Shown here: in pieces, positions 11,609 to 27,026 of the stretch | Layout: each line of letters starts with the position of its first letter | Numbering within the stretch: position 1 is the stretch's first letter | Origin: Marivivens sp. | GTDB lineage: Bacteria > Pseudomonadota > Alphaproteobacteria > Rhodobacterales > Rhodobacteraceae | Direction of reading: 5' to 3' | NCBI GenBank assembly: GCA_024642115.1 | Contig: JAHEBU010000009.1 | Location: 62,001 to 126,000, forward strand | DNA length: 64,000 nucleotides | Program-made: the position numbers and the translations under genes | The notes under the pieces: model-generated | What the model saw: only the letters and a program-made list of their open reading frames with translations | Told to the model about the DNA's origin: nothing | The model's database searches: none

Positions 11609-12382
11609 TTAAAGAACCGGGCCCAGTCGGGCAGGCGAGGCGTAGAGCGTGCCGCCTGCGAACCAGCCGGTGATCTTGTCCTCTTCGAGCAGCGTCACGA
11701 GGTCGGACATCCGGGTTTGCGGGATGCCGTCCCAGTTCTGCGCATAAAGCGACCGAACGGTGACGCGGTCCGCTTTGATCCGGGCCATCGTCATCGGGAT
11801 CAGGCGCGTCTTGCCCGTCCCTTCGGGGTTCAGATCGACCGTCAGGTAGCGGATCAGCGATTCCGGAACGTCAACCCAGACGTCCGTAACCCGACCCACG
11901 ACCATGCCGTCGCCGCCAACCACAGCCAGCCCGCGCGGATCGCGCCCGGCCGAGATGTGGAATTCGGGCAGCATCGACAGCGGCCGGATTTTCGGATGCC
12001 CGTGGGCGTCCAGTTCCGGCATATCGCGGCGCGGTGCCCAGGCTGCCGGACCAACCCCGTCAACCATCGGATCGCCGGTGGGTTCATAGGGCGAACCGGG
12101 GGTGTGGGCGGTGCGGGCCAGTGCCAGATCATCGCGGTCGCCCCGCTGTCCCGACGGAACTGTCAGGCTGCCGCGCGAATGGGGCAGATGGAACGTCTTG
12201 TCGCCCGGAACCGGAAACATTCCCTGGTTCGGGGAAACGCCGCCATTGTCGTCTTGGAGCGGATAGCCTTCGCGCATGTTTTCGGTTTGCAGGTAGTAGA
12301 TCAGGCCCGCGAAGAAGATCCAGAACATCCAGATCGCGACGCTCGCCAGGTCCACGTTCCCAAAGAAAGTAATGCCAACCAT
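11609..12382 (-). CDS. puhA: Photosynthetic reaction centre H subunit
   Basis: The 257-residue H subunit caps the L/M reaction-centre core on the cytoplasmic side and guides proton uptake to QB. One N-terminal membrane helix (about residues 12-31, ASVAIWMFWIFFAGLIYYLQ) is followed by ENMREGYPL, a near-invariant H-subunit motif, and a PRC-barrel domain (DPRGLAVVGGDG...GRVTDVWVDVPE). It starts 19 bp after lhaA, the order seen in all Rhodobacteraceae PGCs. Confidence 0.97.
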   Translation of the reverse strand: MVGITFFGNVDLASVAIWMFWIFFAGLIYYLQTENMREGYPLQDDNGGVSPNQGMFPVPGDKTFHLPHSRGSLTVPSGQRGDRDDLALARTAHTPGSPYEPTGDPMVDGVGPAAWAPRRDMPELDAHGHPKIRPLSMLPEFHISAGRDPRGLAVVGGDGMVVGRVTDVWVDVPESLIRYLTVDLNPEGTGKTRLIPMTMARIKADRVTVRSLYAQNWDGIPQTRMSDLVTLLEEDKITGWFAGGTLYASPARLGPVL

Positions 12383-12401
12383 GTGTGGTGTCCTCCGTTG
12401 G

Positions 12402-13832
12402 TCAGGTGGGGAAATCGGCCAGCTCGAGCTTGGCCGGTGTCCCGGTTGTCATGGCCCGGGTCCGTACCAGTGGACCGAGGGCAATGAGGGTGATGAAGAG
12501 AAGGCCGATCTCGGCGTGGTAGACCACCGAGTAGCCCATCGAAGGCGTGGCGAGCGCCTGTGGCATCGCGCCGTTCCCGACGGCGTGATTAACGAGGTCA
12601 CGCACAGTGCCCCCGATAAAGATGGAGAGCCCGGCACCGGTGGCCTGCGCGGCCCCCCAGGCACCCAGCGCAAGACCGCGCCCCGCGCTCCCCGAAACTG
12701 GAAGGTTCATCGCCGCGGTCAGCATCGACACGGCGAACAATCCCGAGCCAAAGCCGATCAGAACGGCCCCGGCAAAGAACACCGGGATCGAATTCAGAGG
12801 CCCGGCAAAGATCACACAAACAAAAGCGATGACGCCCACAAGGATCCCCTTGCCCGCCATGCGGAAAGGGTCATCCCCGTTCGACAACCAGCGGGCGGCC
12901 AGACCAAAGGCGATCAGCGCCCCTGTGGCCCACATCGCCGTCAGCAGCGTCGTGGACGACACCGACAGTCCCAGAATTTCGCCCCCGTAGGGTTCCAGCA
13001 GAACGTCCTGCATCGAAAAGGCCATTGTCCCCAGCAGGACCACAAACACCAGTCGCCCGGCATCGCCACCTGCCGTGAAATCGCGCCAGGCCTCCATGAA
13101 CTGTGGCCGGGGTTCAGCCCGCTCGGCCTTGGTCATGGGTGACATCTTTTCCTGTTTCCACAGCGCCGTGATGTTGAGCAGCATCGTCACGACCGCCGCC
13201 CCCTGCACCACCTGCACCAACCGCAGCGCGCTGAAGTCGCGCAGCAGCGTACCGATCAGGATCGACGACAGCGCCATCCCGGCCAGATACATGACGTAAA
13301 GAAGCGCCACGACCTTGGGCCGCTTGTCCTCGTCCGCGCGGTCGGCGGCCAGCGCAAGACCCGCGGTCTGCGTCATGTGCATCCCAAGGCCCGTCAGCAG
13401 GAACGCCAGCGCAGACCCGACATAACCCGCCCAATCTGCATCCAGCGCGCGCTGCCCCGACAGCACCAGCAGCGCCATCGGCATGATCGCCAGCCCGCCG
13501 AATTGCCACAGCGTGCCGAACCACAGGTACGGCACCCGCTTCCATCCAATAGCCGACCGATAGTTGTCGGACCGATGCCCCAGGATCGCCCGGAACGGGG
13601 CGACCAGCACCGGAATGGCGATCATCAGCGCGACCAGCATTGCCGGCACATGCAGTTCGACGATCATCACCCGGTTCAGCGTGCCCAGCAGCATGACCGA
13701 GGCCATGCCCACGGAAATCTGGAACAGCGACAGCCGCAGGAGCTGATCGAGCGGCAATCCTTCGCTGGCGGCATCGGCAAAGGGGAGGACCTTTGTCGTG
13801 AGCTTCTTGAGGGCGTTGGCCTTGATAAACAT
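12402..13832 (-). CDS. lhaA: LhaA, PucC-family light-harvesting 1 assembly factor
   Basis: A 476-residue MFS-type membrane protein of the PucC/LhaA family with about 12 predicted helices. The N-terminal segment (LDQLLRLSLFQISVG...LGTLNRVMIVEL) and the RAILGHRSDNYRS loop are typical of LhaA. The protein is needed for efficient LH1 assembly, perhaps by handing bacteriochlorophyll to the antenna apoproteins (inference from Rhodobacter work). The ATG at 13832 overlaps the bchM stop (TGATG). It is the first of two PucC-family genes in the window. Confidence 0.93.
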   Translation of the reverse strand: MFIKANALKKLTTKVLPFADAASEGLPLDQLLRLSLFQISVGMASVMLLGTLNRVMIVELHVPAMLVALMIAIPVLVAPFRAILGHRSDNYRSAIGWKRVPYLWFGTLWQFGGLAIMPMALLVLSGQRALDADWAGYVGSALAFLLTGLGMHMTQTAGLALAADRADEDKRPKVVALLYVMYLAGMALSSILIGTLLRDFSALRLVQVVQGAAVVTMLLNITALWKQEKMSPMTKAERAEPRPQFMEAWRDFTAGGDAGRLVFVVLLGTMAFSMQDVLLEPYGGEILGLSVSSTTLLTAMWATGALIAFGLAARWLSNGDDPFRMAGKGILVGVIAFVCVIFAGPLNSIPVFFAGAVLIGFGSGLFAVSMLTAAMNLPVSGSAGRGLALGAWGAAQATGAGLSIFIGGTVRDLVNHAVGNGAMPQALATPSMGYSVVYHAEIGLLFITLIALGPLVRTRAMTTGTPAKLELADFPT

Positions 13833-14518
13833 CAGTTGCGTCCTTGGAACACCAATGCGGTTGAGATGTAGAAGCCCGAGGTCACACGCTCGACCTCGCG
13901 CAGCCGTCCGGGGACAGCGGCGGTGCGCATCGCGTCGGCGATGCGGGCGGTCGATTGCGGGATCATGACCGGGCTGCGGTCACGGCGGGGAAACAGTTTG
14001 CCGACCCGCCACATCGCCATCAGGGCGGGGGTGCGGGGGGCCACGGTAAACACGAATTTGCCAGACAGCCGGGGGGCTGCGGCGGCCAAAAGCCCGGCCA
14101 CATCGGCCGCGCTATAATAGATCATCGAATCCATGGCGACGATGTGATCGAACGTCCCCAAAGCGGGGTCCATCATGTCGCCCGCGTGCCAGGTGATCCC
14201 CAGCAGTTGCGACGGCACCCGGTCCTGCGCGATCTTGATCAGTTCGGGCGAGACATCGGCGGCGACAACCGTCGCCCCGCGCTCGGCCAGTTCAACGGCC
14301 ATTGCGCCGGTGCCGCATCCTGCATCCAGAATCCGCGCGCCGCGCAGATCCTCGGGCAGTTGGGCCAGCATCAGCGCGCGCATCCGGTCGCGGCCCGCCC
14401 GCACGGTGGCTCGGATGCCGGATACGGGCGCATCAGACGTCAGCCTCTCCCACGTTTTGGTGGCAGAGCGGTCGAAGTAGTGTTCGACCCGGTCGCGGGT
14501 GGCGGTGTAGGTGGCCAT
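13832..14518 (-). CDS. bchM: Mg-protoporphyrin IX O-methyltransferase
   Basis: A SAM-dependent methyltransferase that esterifies the C13 propionate of Mg-protoporphyrin IX before ring closure by AcsF. SAM motif I is ILDAGCGTGAMAVELAERG (about residues 65-83). Chosen start ATG 14518 (MATYTATRDRVEHYF) gives 228 residues; a TTG at 14527 would overlap bchL. It is 5 bp downstream of bchL and is coupled to lhaA downstream. Confidence 0.95.
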   Translation of the reverse strand: MATYTATRDRVEHYFDRSATKTWERLTSDAPVSGIRATVRAGRDRMRALMLAQLPEDLRGARILDAGCGTGAMAVELAERGATVVAADVSPELIKIAQDRVPSQLLGITWHAGDMMDPALGTFDHIVAMDSMIYYSAADVAGLLAAAAPRLSGKFVFTVAPRTPALMAMWRVGKLFPRRDRSPVMIPQSTARIADAMRTAAVPGRLREVERVTSGFYISTALVFQGRN

Positions 14519-14523
14519 TTGGA

Positions 14524-22343
<7,820 letters not shown>

Positions 22344-22344
<1 letters not shown>

Positions 22345-22361
22345 GTCTGAATTTCCTTACA
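22344..22361. promoter_or_regulatory. PpsR/CrtJ operator overlapping the bchF start codon
   Basis: TGTCTGAATTTCCTTACA fits TGT-N12-ACA exactly, the known PpsR/CrtJ consensus. It overlaps the first base of the bchF ATG. A half-site TGTCAA begins 7 bp further on (22369), the spacing known for paired CrtJ sites, but its second half (GGT) is degenerate. Confidence 0.6.
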
Positions 22362-22397
22362 GTCGATATGTCAAGATTAGGGGGGTATGGTGCAAAG

Positions 22398-22415
22398 TGT
22401 CAACTTTAACTTACA
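22398..22415. promoter_or_regulatory. PpsR/CrtJ operator in the bchF-ppaA region
   Basis: TGTCAACTTTAACTTACA, a full TGT-N12-ACA match, lies 54 bp upstream of bchF and is suited to repress the bchF promoter. Confidence 0.75.
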
Positions 22416-22520
22416 CATCTTCGTCGCTATTTCCGGACAGGTCATTGAGCGGCTCTGGTGGTAGATTTCCCAACAATCCTTGGATTTTCTCCGGTTTGTC
22501 AGCCACGGCCCCGCCCATAC

Positions 22521-22538
22521 TGTCAATTTGCTTTGACA
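22521..22538. promoter_or_regulatory. PpsR/CrtJ operator upstream of ppaA
   Basis: TGTCAATTTGCTTTGACA is a perfect dyad (TGTCAA ... TTGACA). Its right half TTGACA could be the -35 of a plus-strand promoter with GACAAT 17 bp downstream (22556-22561), so PpsR may control ppaA-ppsR itself. Confidence 0.75.
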
Positions 22539-22561
22539 TTCTTTTCGCCAGGCCGGACAAT
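22533..22561 (+). promoter_or_regulatory. Candidate sigma70-type promoter for ppaA-ppsR
   Basis: TTGACA (22533-22538), a 17-bp spacer and GACAAT (22556-22561, 4 of 6 matches to TATAAT). The -35 lies inside the PpsR dyad, a layout typical of repressor-blocked promoters. The call rests on spacing and sequence only. Confidence 0.45.
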
Positions 22562-22621
22562 GGATGCGACCAAATGGATCAGGGGGTTTCCCTGTTTCTG
22601 TAAGGCCTGAGGGAATCGGCA

Positions 22622-23416
22622 ATGGCTGACGGAGCCAAAGACACCAGCACGGCCACCAATGATGGTCCGGTACACAATCGTGCCGGGGCTTTTGCGTGGT
22701 CGCGTGTCGGCAAGGCTCGCGCGGCCCAATTTGCGCCACCCGATCCCGATCTTCTTTTGCAATTCGACACGGCGTTGCGTGGCTCTGATCCCGATGCCTG
22801 TTTCGATGCCATCGCCGATCTGGGCCGTGCCGGGATCGGGGACGTGGAGCTTCACGACAGCTATGTGCCCGCTGTTGCGCGGCGCATGGGCGAGGATTGG
22901 TGTTCTGACCAGATGAGCTTTGCCGAAGTGACAATCGGCACTGCCCGGCTTCAGGCGGTCGTGCGCGACATCAGCCGCGGCTGGATCGCTGACGGCAGCA
23001 TGGACATCGATGCCCCAACGGTCCTTTTGGCCCTGCCGCGGGACTGTTTTCATACGCTGGGCGGGATGGTGCTGGCTGGGCAGATGCGGCGGCGGGGCAT
23101 ATCGGTCAAGGTCCTGTTGGATGCGAGGCCGGAAACCCTGACAGAGCGGTTGAACCAGTCGAGATACGACATGGTCATGTTGTCCTGCACCAGCACCGGA
23201 GACCTTGAATCAGTTCGAAACCTGATAGAAGTTGTATCGACCTCTGGACCGGTCCGTCCAAAGGTGGCCGTGGGTGGCGGCATTTTGGCCAAGCACCCGG
23301 GCATCCTTGATCGGATGGGGGCCGACGTTGTGACGTGTGATCTGGATGAGGCGCTTGATCGGTGCGGTCTGAAGAATCCGGCATTCAGCGGCAACCTGTC
23401 CGCGTCAGGAGCCTAG
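22622..23416 (+). CDS. ppaA: PpaA/AerR cobalamin-binding antirepressor of PpsR
   Basis: A 264-residue protein of the PpaA/AerR type, with a SCHIC (sensor containing heme instead of cobalamin) / B12-binding-like domain over the C-terminal two thirds. In Rhodobacter it modulates PpsR/CrtJ in response to cobalamin and light. DCFHTLGG at 141-148 gives a candidate ligand His144 in the position of the B12-loop histidine; the segment VKVLLDARPETL and the glycine-rich VAVGGGILAK complete the Rossmann-like fold. It is upstream of and parallel to ppsR, with 35 bp between, and shares its promoter with PpsR sites. Confidence 0.9.
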   Translation: MADGAKDTSTATNDGPVHNRAGAFAWSRVGKARAAQFAPPDPDLLLQFDTALRGSDPDACFDAIADLGRAGIGDVELHDSYVPAVARRMGEDWCSDQMSFAEVTIGTARLQAVVRDISRGWIADGSMDIDAPTVLLALPRDCFHTLGGMVLAGQMRRRGISVKVLLDARPETLTERLNQSRYDMVMLSCTSTGDLESVRNLIEVVSTSGPVRPKVAVGGGILAKHPGILDRMGADVVTCDLDEALDRCGLKNPAFSGNLSASGA

Positions 23417-23451
23417 GTCATGCCCATGCCCCTGCGGACGAGGGTCTGCCG

Positions 23452-24867
23452 ATGACATCCCGTGGCACGAAATACTGGAACAGTGGGGCCATCCCCCTGA
23501 TCGGCCCGGAAATTCTGGGCAATATCATTGCTGAAGTGGCTGACCTGGCGATCGTCGTCTCTGAAACGGGGACCGTCCTGTCCGTTTTGGTCAACCCTCT
23601 GCACGACAGCTTTCGCCGGCTGGAGCATTGGGAAGGCAAGGATATCCGGACCGCCCTGACCGTTGAAAGCATTCCGAAATTTGACAGCCGTGTGCGTGAC
23701 TTCCTGTCCGGCACACGCGATTTGCGCCCGGTCGAGTTGAACCACGCCGACAGTATTGGCCGCTGGGAATTCCCGATCCGCTATTCGTTCCACAGGATCG
23801 GCCCGGACGGTGCGATCCTGATGCTGGGCCGTGACCTGCGCCCCATCGCCGAGATGCAGCAGCAGCTGGTCAAGGCGCAAATGGCGCTGGAACGCGACTA
23901 TGAGGCACAGCGCGAATTTGACACCCGGTTCCGGGTGCTGATGGAATCCTCGTCCGAGGCGATCGTCTTTGTGTCCGTGCAAACCGGACGCATCACCGAA
24001 TTGAACCACGCCGCGACCGGGTTACTGGCGCGCAGCCGCGAAGATCTGATCGGGGCCTCTTTCGCCAACGAATTCGAATCCCGCCGCCGCAGTGACCTGA
24101 TCGAGGCGCTGGCAAGTCAGGCCGTGGCCGACCGTGCCCAACCGACCAAGGTGCAGCTGCGACGGACCGGCGAAGAAATTACCGTCAAGCCGACCCTTTT
24201 CCGGGCCGCGGGCGAACGACTGATGCTGTGCCGGATCGAATCCGGTCAGGACACCGGCCAGACCGACACACTGAGTGTCAATTTGCGCGGCCTGTTTCAT
24301 CGCGGACCGGACGCCATCGTCTTTGCCGACGATGCGGGCGTCATCCTGTCGGCCAACGAGGGCTTCCTTGACCTGATCGACGCGGCGCACGACCTTAATG
24401 TCAAGGGGCGCAGCCTGTCGGAATACTTTGCCCGGGGGTCGGTCGACCTAAAGGTTCTGACGGAAAACGCGGTTCGTTCGGGACGGATGCGCCTGTATCC
24501 GACCAAGATGGCTGGTGAATACGGCAGCCCCCGCCCGGTCGAAATCGCGGTGACCTGCATCGAGGCCGGTCCGTCAAACGTCTTTGCCTACATAATCCGC
24601 GATGCCAGCCGCGTCGAAGCCGTTCGTCCGCTGGGGACTGCCCCCACCGAAGAGAACATGCGGTCGGTGATGGAGCTGGTTGGCAGCGCGACGCTCAAGG
24701 AAATCGTGGCGGAATCGACCAATGTGGTCGAACGCATGTGCATCGAAACCGCCGTGGAACTGACGATGAACAACCGTGTCGCCGCCGCCGAAATGTTGGG
24801 CCTGTCGCGTCAGTCGCTGTATGTAAAGCTTCGCAAATACGATCTGTTGTCCAAGACAACCGAGTGA
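23452..24867 (+). CDS. ppsR: Transcriptional repressor PpsR (CrtJ)
   Basis: Master aerobic repressor of bch, crt and puc genes, binding TGT-N12-ACA palindromes. Layout of 471 residues: N-terminal region, PAS domains (near residues 25-130, 155-270 and 280-395) and a Fis-type helix-turn-helix at the end (MNNRVAAAEMLGLSRQSLYVKLRKY). Cys260 and Cys430 fall near the places of the redox-active cysteines of R. sphaeroides PpsR (251 and 424); a third Cys is at 369. Start ATG 23452 (MTSRGTKYWN). Its stop codon abuts that of the convergent histidine kinase gene. Confidence 0.95.
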   Translation: MTSRGTKYWNSGAIPLIGPEILGNIIAEVADLAIVVSETGTVLSVLVNPLHDSFRRLEHWEGKDIRTALTVESIPKFDSRVRDFLSGTRDLRPVELNHADSIGRWEFPIRYSFHRIGPDGAILMLGRDLRPIAEMQQQLVKAQMALERDYEAQREFDTRFRVLMESSSEAIVFVSVQTGRITELNHAATGLLARSREDLIGASFANEFESRRRSDLIEALASQAVADRAQPTKVQLRRTGEEITVKPTLFRAAGERLMLCRIESGQDTGQTDTLSVNLRGLFHRGPDAIVFADDAGVILSANEGFLDLIDAAHDLNVKGRSLSEYFARGSVDLKVLTENAVRSGRMRLYPTKMAGEYGSPRPVEIAVTCIEAGPSNVFAYIIRDASRVEAVRPLGTAPTEENMRSVMELVGSATLKEIVAESTNVVERMCIETAVELTMNNRVAAAEMLGLSRQSLYVKLRKYDLLSKTTE

Positions 24868-25941
24868 TCAGAGCGGAAAGGCAAGCCGCAAGGTTGCGCC
24901 GCCTTTTCCGTCCAGATCGACAGACAGGGCGCCAAGATTTTCGGCCGCAGCCTCCATCACCCTGAGCCCCAGATGTCCGTCAGGCATCGTTTTGAAACCG
25001 ACACCGTCGTCAGACAGAGTCATTTCATAGTCGGTTGCCCTACGCCGACCGGTCAGGCGGACCGTGCCCTTGCGTCCGTCAGGAAAGGCATGTTTGGCTG
25101 AATTGGTAACGAATTCATTGACCAGCACCCCGAAATTGGCGGCCTGTCGAGATGACATGTTGAACGGGTCAAGATCAATTTCGAGACTGGCATCAGCTGG
25201 AAGCAACCGTTGCAGCAAACTGCCAAGCCGGCGACCATAAAGGCCGATATCAACGTGACTGGAAGAGGACGTTTCATAGAGCGTCTGGTGCAGAGCCGAG
25301 ACCGTTTCAATCTGCATCAGCACCTTGTCAAGCGCCTCGCGCAGGTCGTCCGACTTGGCCCGCCGGACCTGGAGGCGGATCAGCGACGCGATGGCCTGTA
25401 GGCTGTTCTTGGTTCGGTGATCGACCTCTTGCCGGGTCAGTTCGGCCTCGGCGAGGTCATGGCGGTGGTCGATCTGGGTCATCACCTGGCGGGCCAGAAC
25501 TTTGATCGTTTCCACCTGTAGCGGGGTCAAGGTGCGCACCCGCGTGTCAAATACGCAAAGTGTCCCGATGGGCAGGCCATTGCGCGCGCGCAGCACGGCT
25601 CCGGCATAGAACCGCAGATGAAACGGTGGCCCAAGCAGCGGGTTGTTGGCAAAGCGAGGGTCAGCCCCAAGATCGGGAACCTCCAGGTATTCTCCCTGAA
25701 CGATGGCGTGAGCGCAGACAGAAATATTGAGGTCGCTTTCGGTCATCCCCGTCCCCACCTCGGACTTGAACCAGGTGCGGTCGCGGTCGATGAGGTTGAC
25801 GATGCAGATCGGGCAGTCGGTCAGTTTGCCAGCCAACGCCACCAGGTCGTCAAAATCCTTTTCCCGCGGCGTATCGAGAATGCCCAATCCATGCAAAGTC
25901 TCGATTCGGGCGGCTTCCTGGGGGTGATGCGGGGGCTTCAT
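24868..25941 (-). CDS. GAF-domain HisKA_2-type sensor histidine kinase
   Basis: A 357-residue soluble kinase. A GAF domain covers about residues 22-160. The dimerisation/phosphoacceptor box follows as VDHRTKNSLQAI with His175. The ATPase has an N box (EFVTNSAKHAF) and a G box (LSDDGVGF) of the HisKA_2 type. No membrane helix, no receiver domain and no response regulator gene nearby, so it is an orphan. It lies between ppsR and bchG on the opposite strand, and its stop codon abuts that of ppsR (TGATCA). The ligand or light sensing of the GAF is unknown; no bilin-binding cysteine signature stands out. Start ATG 25941. Confidence 0.9.
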   Translation of the reverse strand: MKPPHHPQEAARIETLHGLGILDTPREKDFDDLVALAGKLTDCPICIVNLIDRDRTWFKSEVGTGMTESDLNISVCAHAIVQGEYLEVPDLGADPRFANNPLLGPPFHLRFYAGAVLRARNGLPIGTLCVFDTRVRTLTPLQVETIKVLARQVMTQIDHRHDLAEAELTRQEVDHRTKNSLQAIASLIRLQVRRAKSDDLREALDKVLMQIETVSALHQTLYETSSSSHVDIGLYGRRLGSLLQRLLPADASLEIDLDPFNMSSRQAANFGVLVNEFVTNSAKHAFPDGRKGTVRLTGRRRATDYEMTLSDDGVGFKTMPDGHLGLRVMEAAAENLGALSVDLDGKGGATLRLAFPL

Positions 25942-26055
25942 GGATCCTCGGGTCGGCTGGGATGTGTCGTGTCACACAATCGTGCGGAGTCGAGAAGCGC
26001 AAGAGGGGTGACTGGGGCAACCGGGCCACCCTGCGCACCCTTGATCACAACAATC

Positions 26056-26073
26056 TGTCAACTTGAGTTTACA
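26056..26073. promoter_or_regulatory. PpsR/CrtJ operator upstream of bchG (distal)
   Basis: TGTCAACTTGAGTTTACA fits TGT-N12-ACA. It lies in the 169-bp divergent region between the histidine kinase and bchG. Confidence 0.7.
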
Positions 26074-26090
26074 CTTGCCGACTCTGCTGA

Positions 26091-26108
26091 TGTCTAGATA
26101 GACTGACA
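26091..26108. promoter_or_regulatory. PpsR/CrtJ operator adjacent to the bchG start
   Basis: TGTCTAGATAGACTGACA fits TGT-N12-ACA and ends 2 bases before the bchG ATG. The gap to the distal site is 17 bp, not the usual 7-8 bp. The position leaves no room for a separate ribosome binding site, so bchG may be weakly initiated or the mRNA may be close to leaderless. Confidence 0.6.
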
Positions 26109-26110
26109 AC

Positions 26111-27025
26111 ATGTCCGCAACCGATGTTCTTTCCCCCGCCCCCGATCTGCGCCGCTGGCCGGAGCCAAAGGCGGCGTTGCGCCTGATCAAGCCGATCACA
26201 TGGTTCCCACCGATGTGGGCCTATTTGTGCGGGACGGTGTCATCTGGCACGCCGCTGTCAGGCAAATGGGGCCTTGTCCTGCTGGGTATCGTTCTGGCTG
26301 GACCGATTGTGTGCGGGATGTCGCAGGCGGCCAACGACTGGTGCGACCGCCACGTGGACGCCATCAACGAACCCGACCGCCCGATCCCGTCTGGCCGGAT
26401 ACCCGGCCGTTGGGGATTGTGGATCGCGTTGGCGATGACCGCCCTGTCGCTGGCTGTCGGCTGGCTGCTTGGCCCTTGGGGGTTTGCCGCGACCGTGGCA
26501 GGTGTTCTGGCCGCATGGGCCTATTCCGCCGAACCTGTAAGGCTCAAGCGGTCGGGCTGGTGGGGTCCGGGGCTGTGTGGATTGTCTTATGAAACCTTGC
26601 CATGGTTGACCGGCGCTGCCGTTGTATCGGCAGGAGCGCCCCGGATTGAGGTGGTCGTTGTCGCGGTCCTGTACGGGATTGGCGCCCACGGGATCATGAC
26701 CCTGAATGATTTCAAGGCGCTGGAAGGCGACCGGCAGACTGGCGTAAATTCCCTGCCCGTGACACTGGGGCCCGCACGGGCGGCGCGGTTGGCCTGCTGG
26801 GTCATGGCCCTGCCGCAAGCCGCCGTGATCGGGTTGTTGACGGTGTGGGACAAACCGATGCACGCGCTGGGCGTGGCTGTCATGCTCGCAGCACAGGTGG
26901 CCGCCATGCGCGTCCTGCTGCGCGACCCCAAGGCTAAGGCCCCGTGGTACAACGGCACAGGCATCGTCCTGTATATCAGCGGCATGATGATGGCCGCCTT
27001 TGCCCTTCGGCACCTGGGGGTCTGA
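26111..27025 (+). CDS. bchG: Bacteriochlorophyll synthase (geranylgeranyl transferase)
   Basis: A UbiA-family prenyltransferase adding the geranylgeranyl tail to bacteriochlorophyllide a. The Mg-diphosphate-binding motif NDWCDRHVDAINEPDRPIPSGR sits at about residues 75-96, and a second Asp motif follows (LNDFKALEGDRQTG). Eight to nine membrane helices are predicted over the 304 residues. Two PpsR-type sites precede it. No Shine-Dalgarno is visible before ATG 26111. Confidence 0.95.
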   Translation: MSATDVLSPAPDLRRWPEPKAALRLIKPITWFPPMWAYLCGTVSSGTPLSGKWGLVLLGIVLAGPIVCGMSQAANDWCDRHVDAINEPDRPIPSGRIPGRWGLWIALAMTALSLAVGWLLGPWGFAATVAGVLAAWAYSAEPVRLKRSGWWGPGLCGLSYETLPWLTGAAVVSAGAPRIEVVVVAVLYGIGAHGIMTLNDFKALEGDRQTGVNSLPVTLGPARAARLACWVMALPQAAVIGLLTVWDKPMHALGVAVMLAAQVAAMRVLLRDPKAKAPWYNGTGIVLYISGMMMAAFALRHLGV

Positions 27026-27026
27026 G

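Noticed and set aside
22377-22934. 185-codon minus-strand frame over the bchF-ppaA regulatory region
   Set aside because: It crosses two PpsR operators and the N-terminus of ppaA, and its amino-acid composition (His/Arg/Pro-rich) is that of a shadow frame.
26041-26055. FnrL box TTGAT-N4-ATCAA before bchG
   Set aside because: Only the left half TTGAT is present; the right half reads ACAAT and does not fit.
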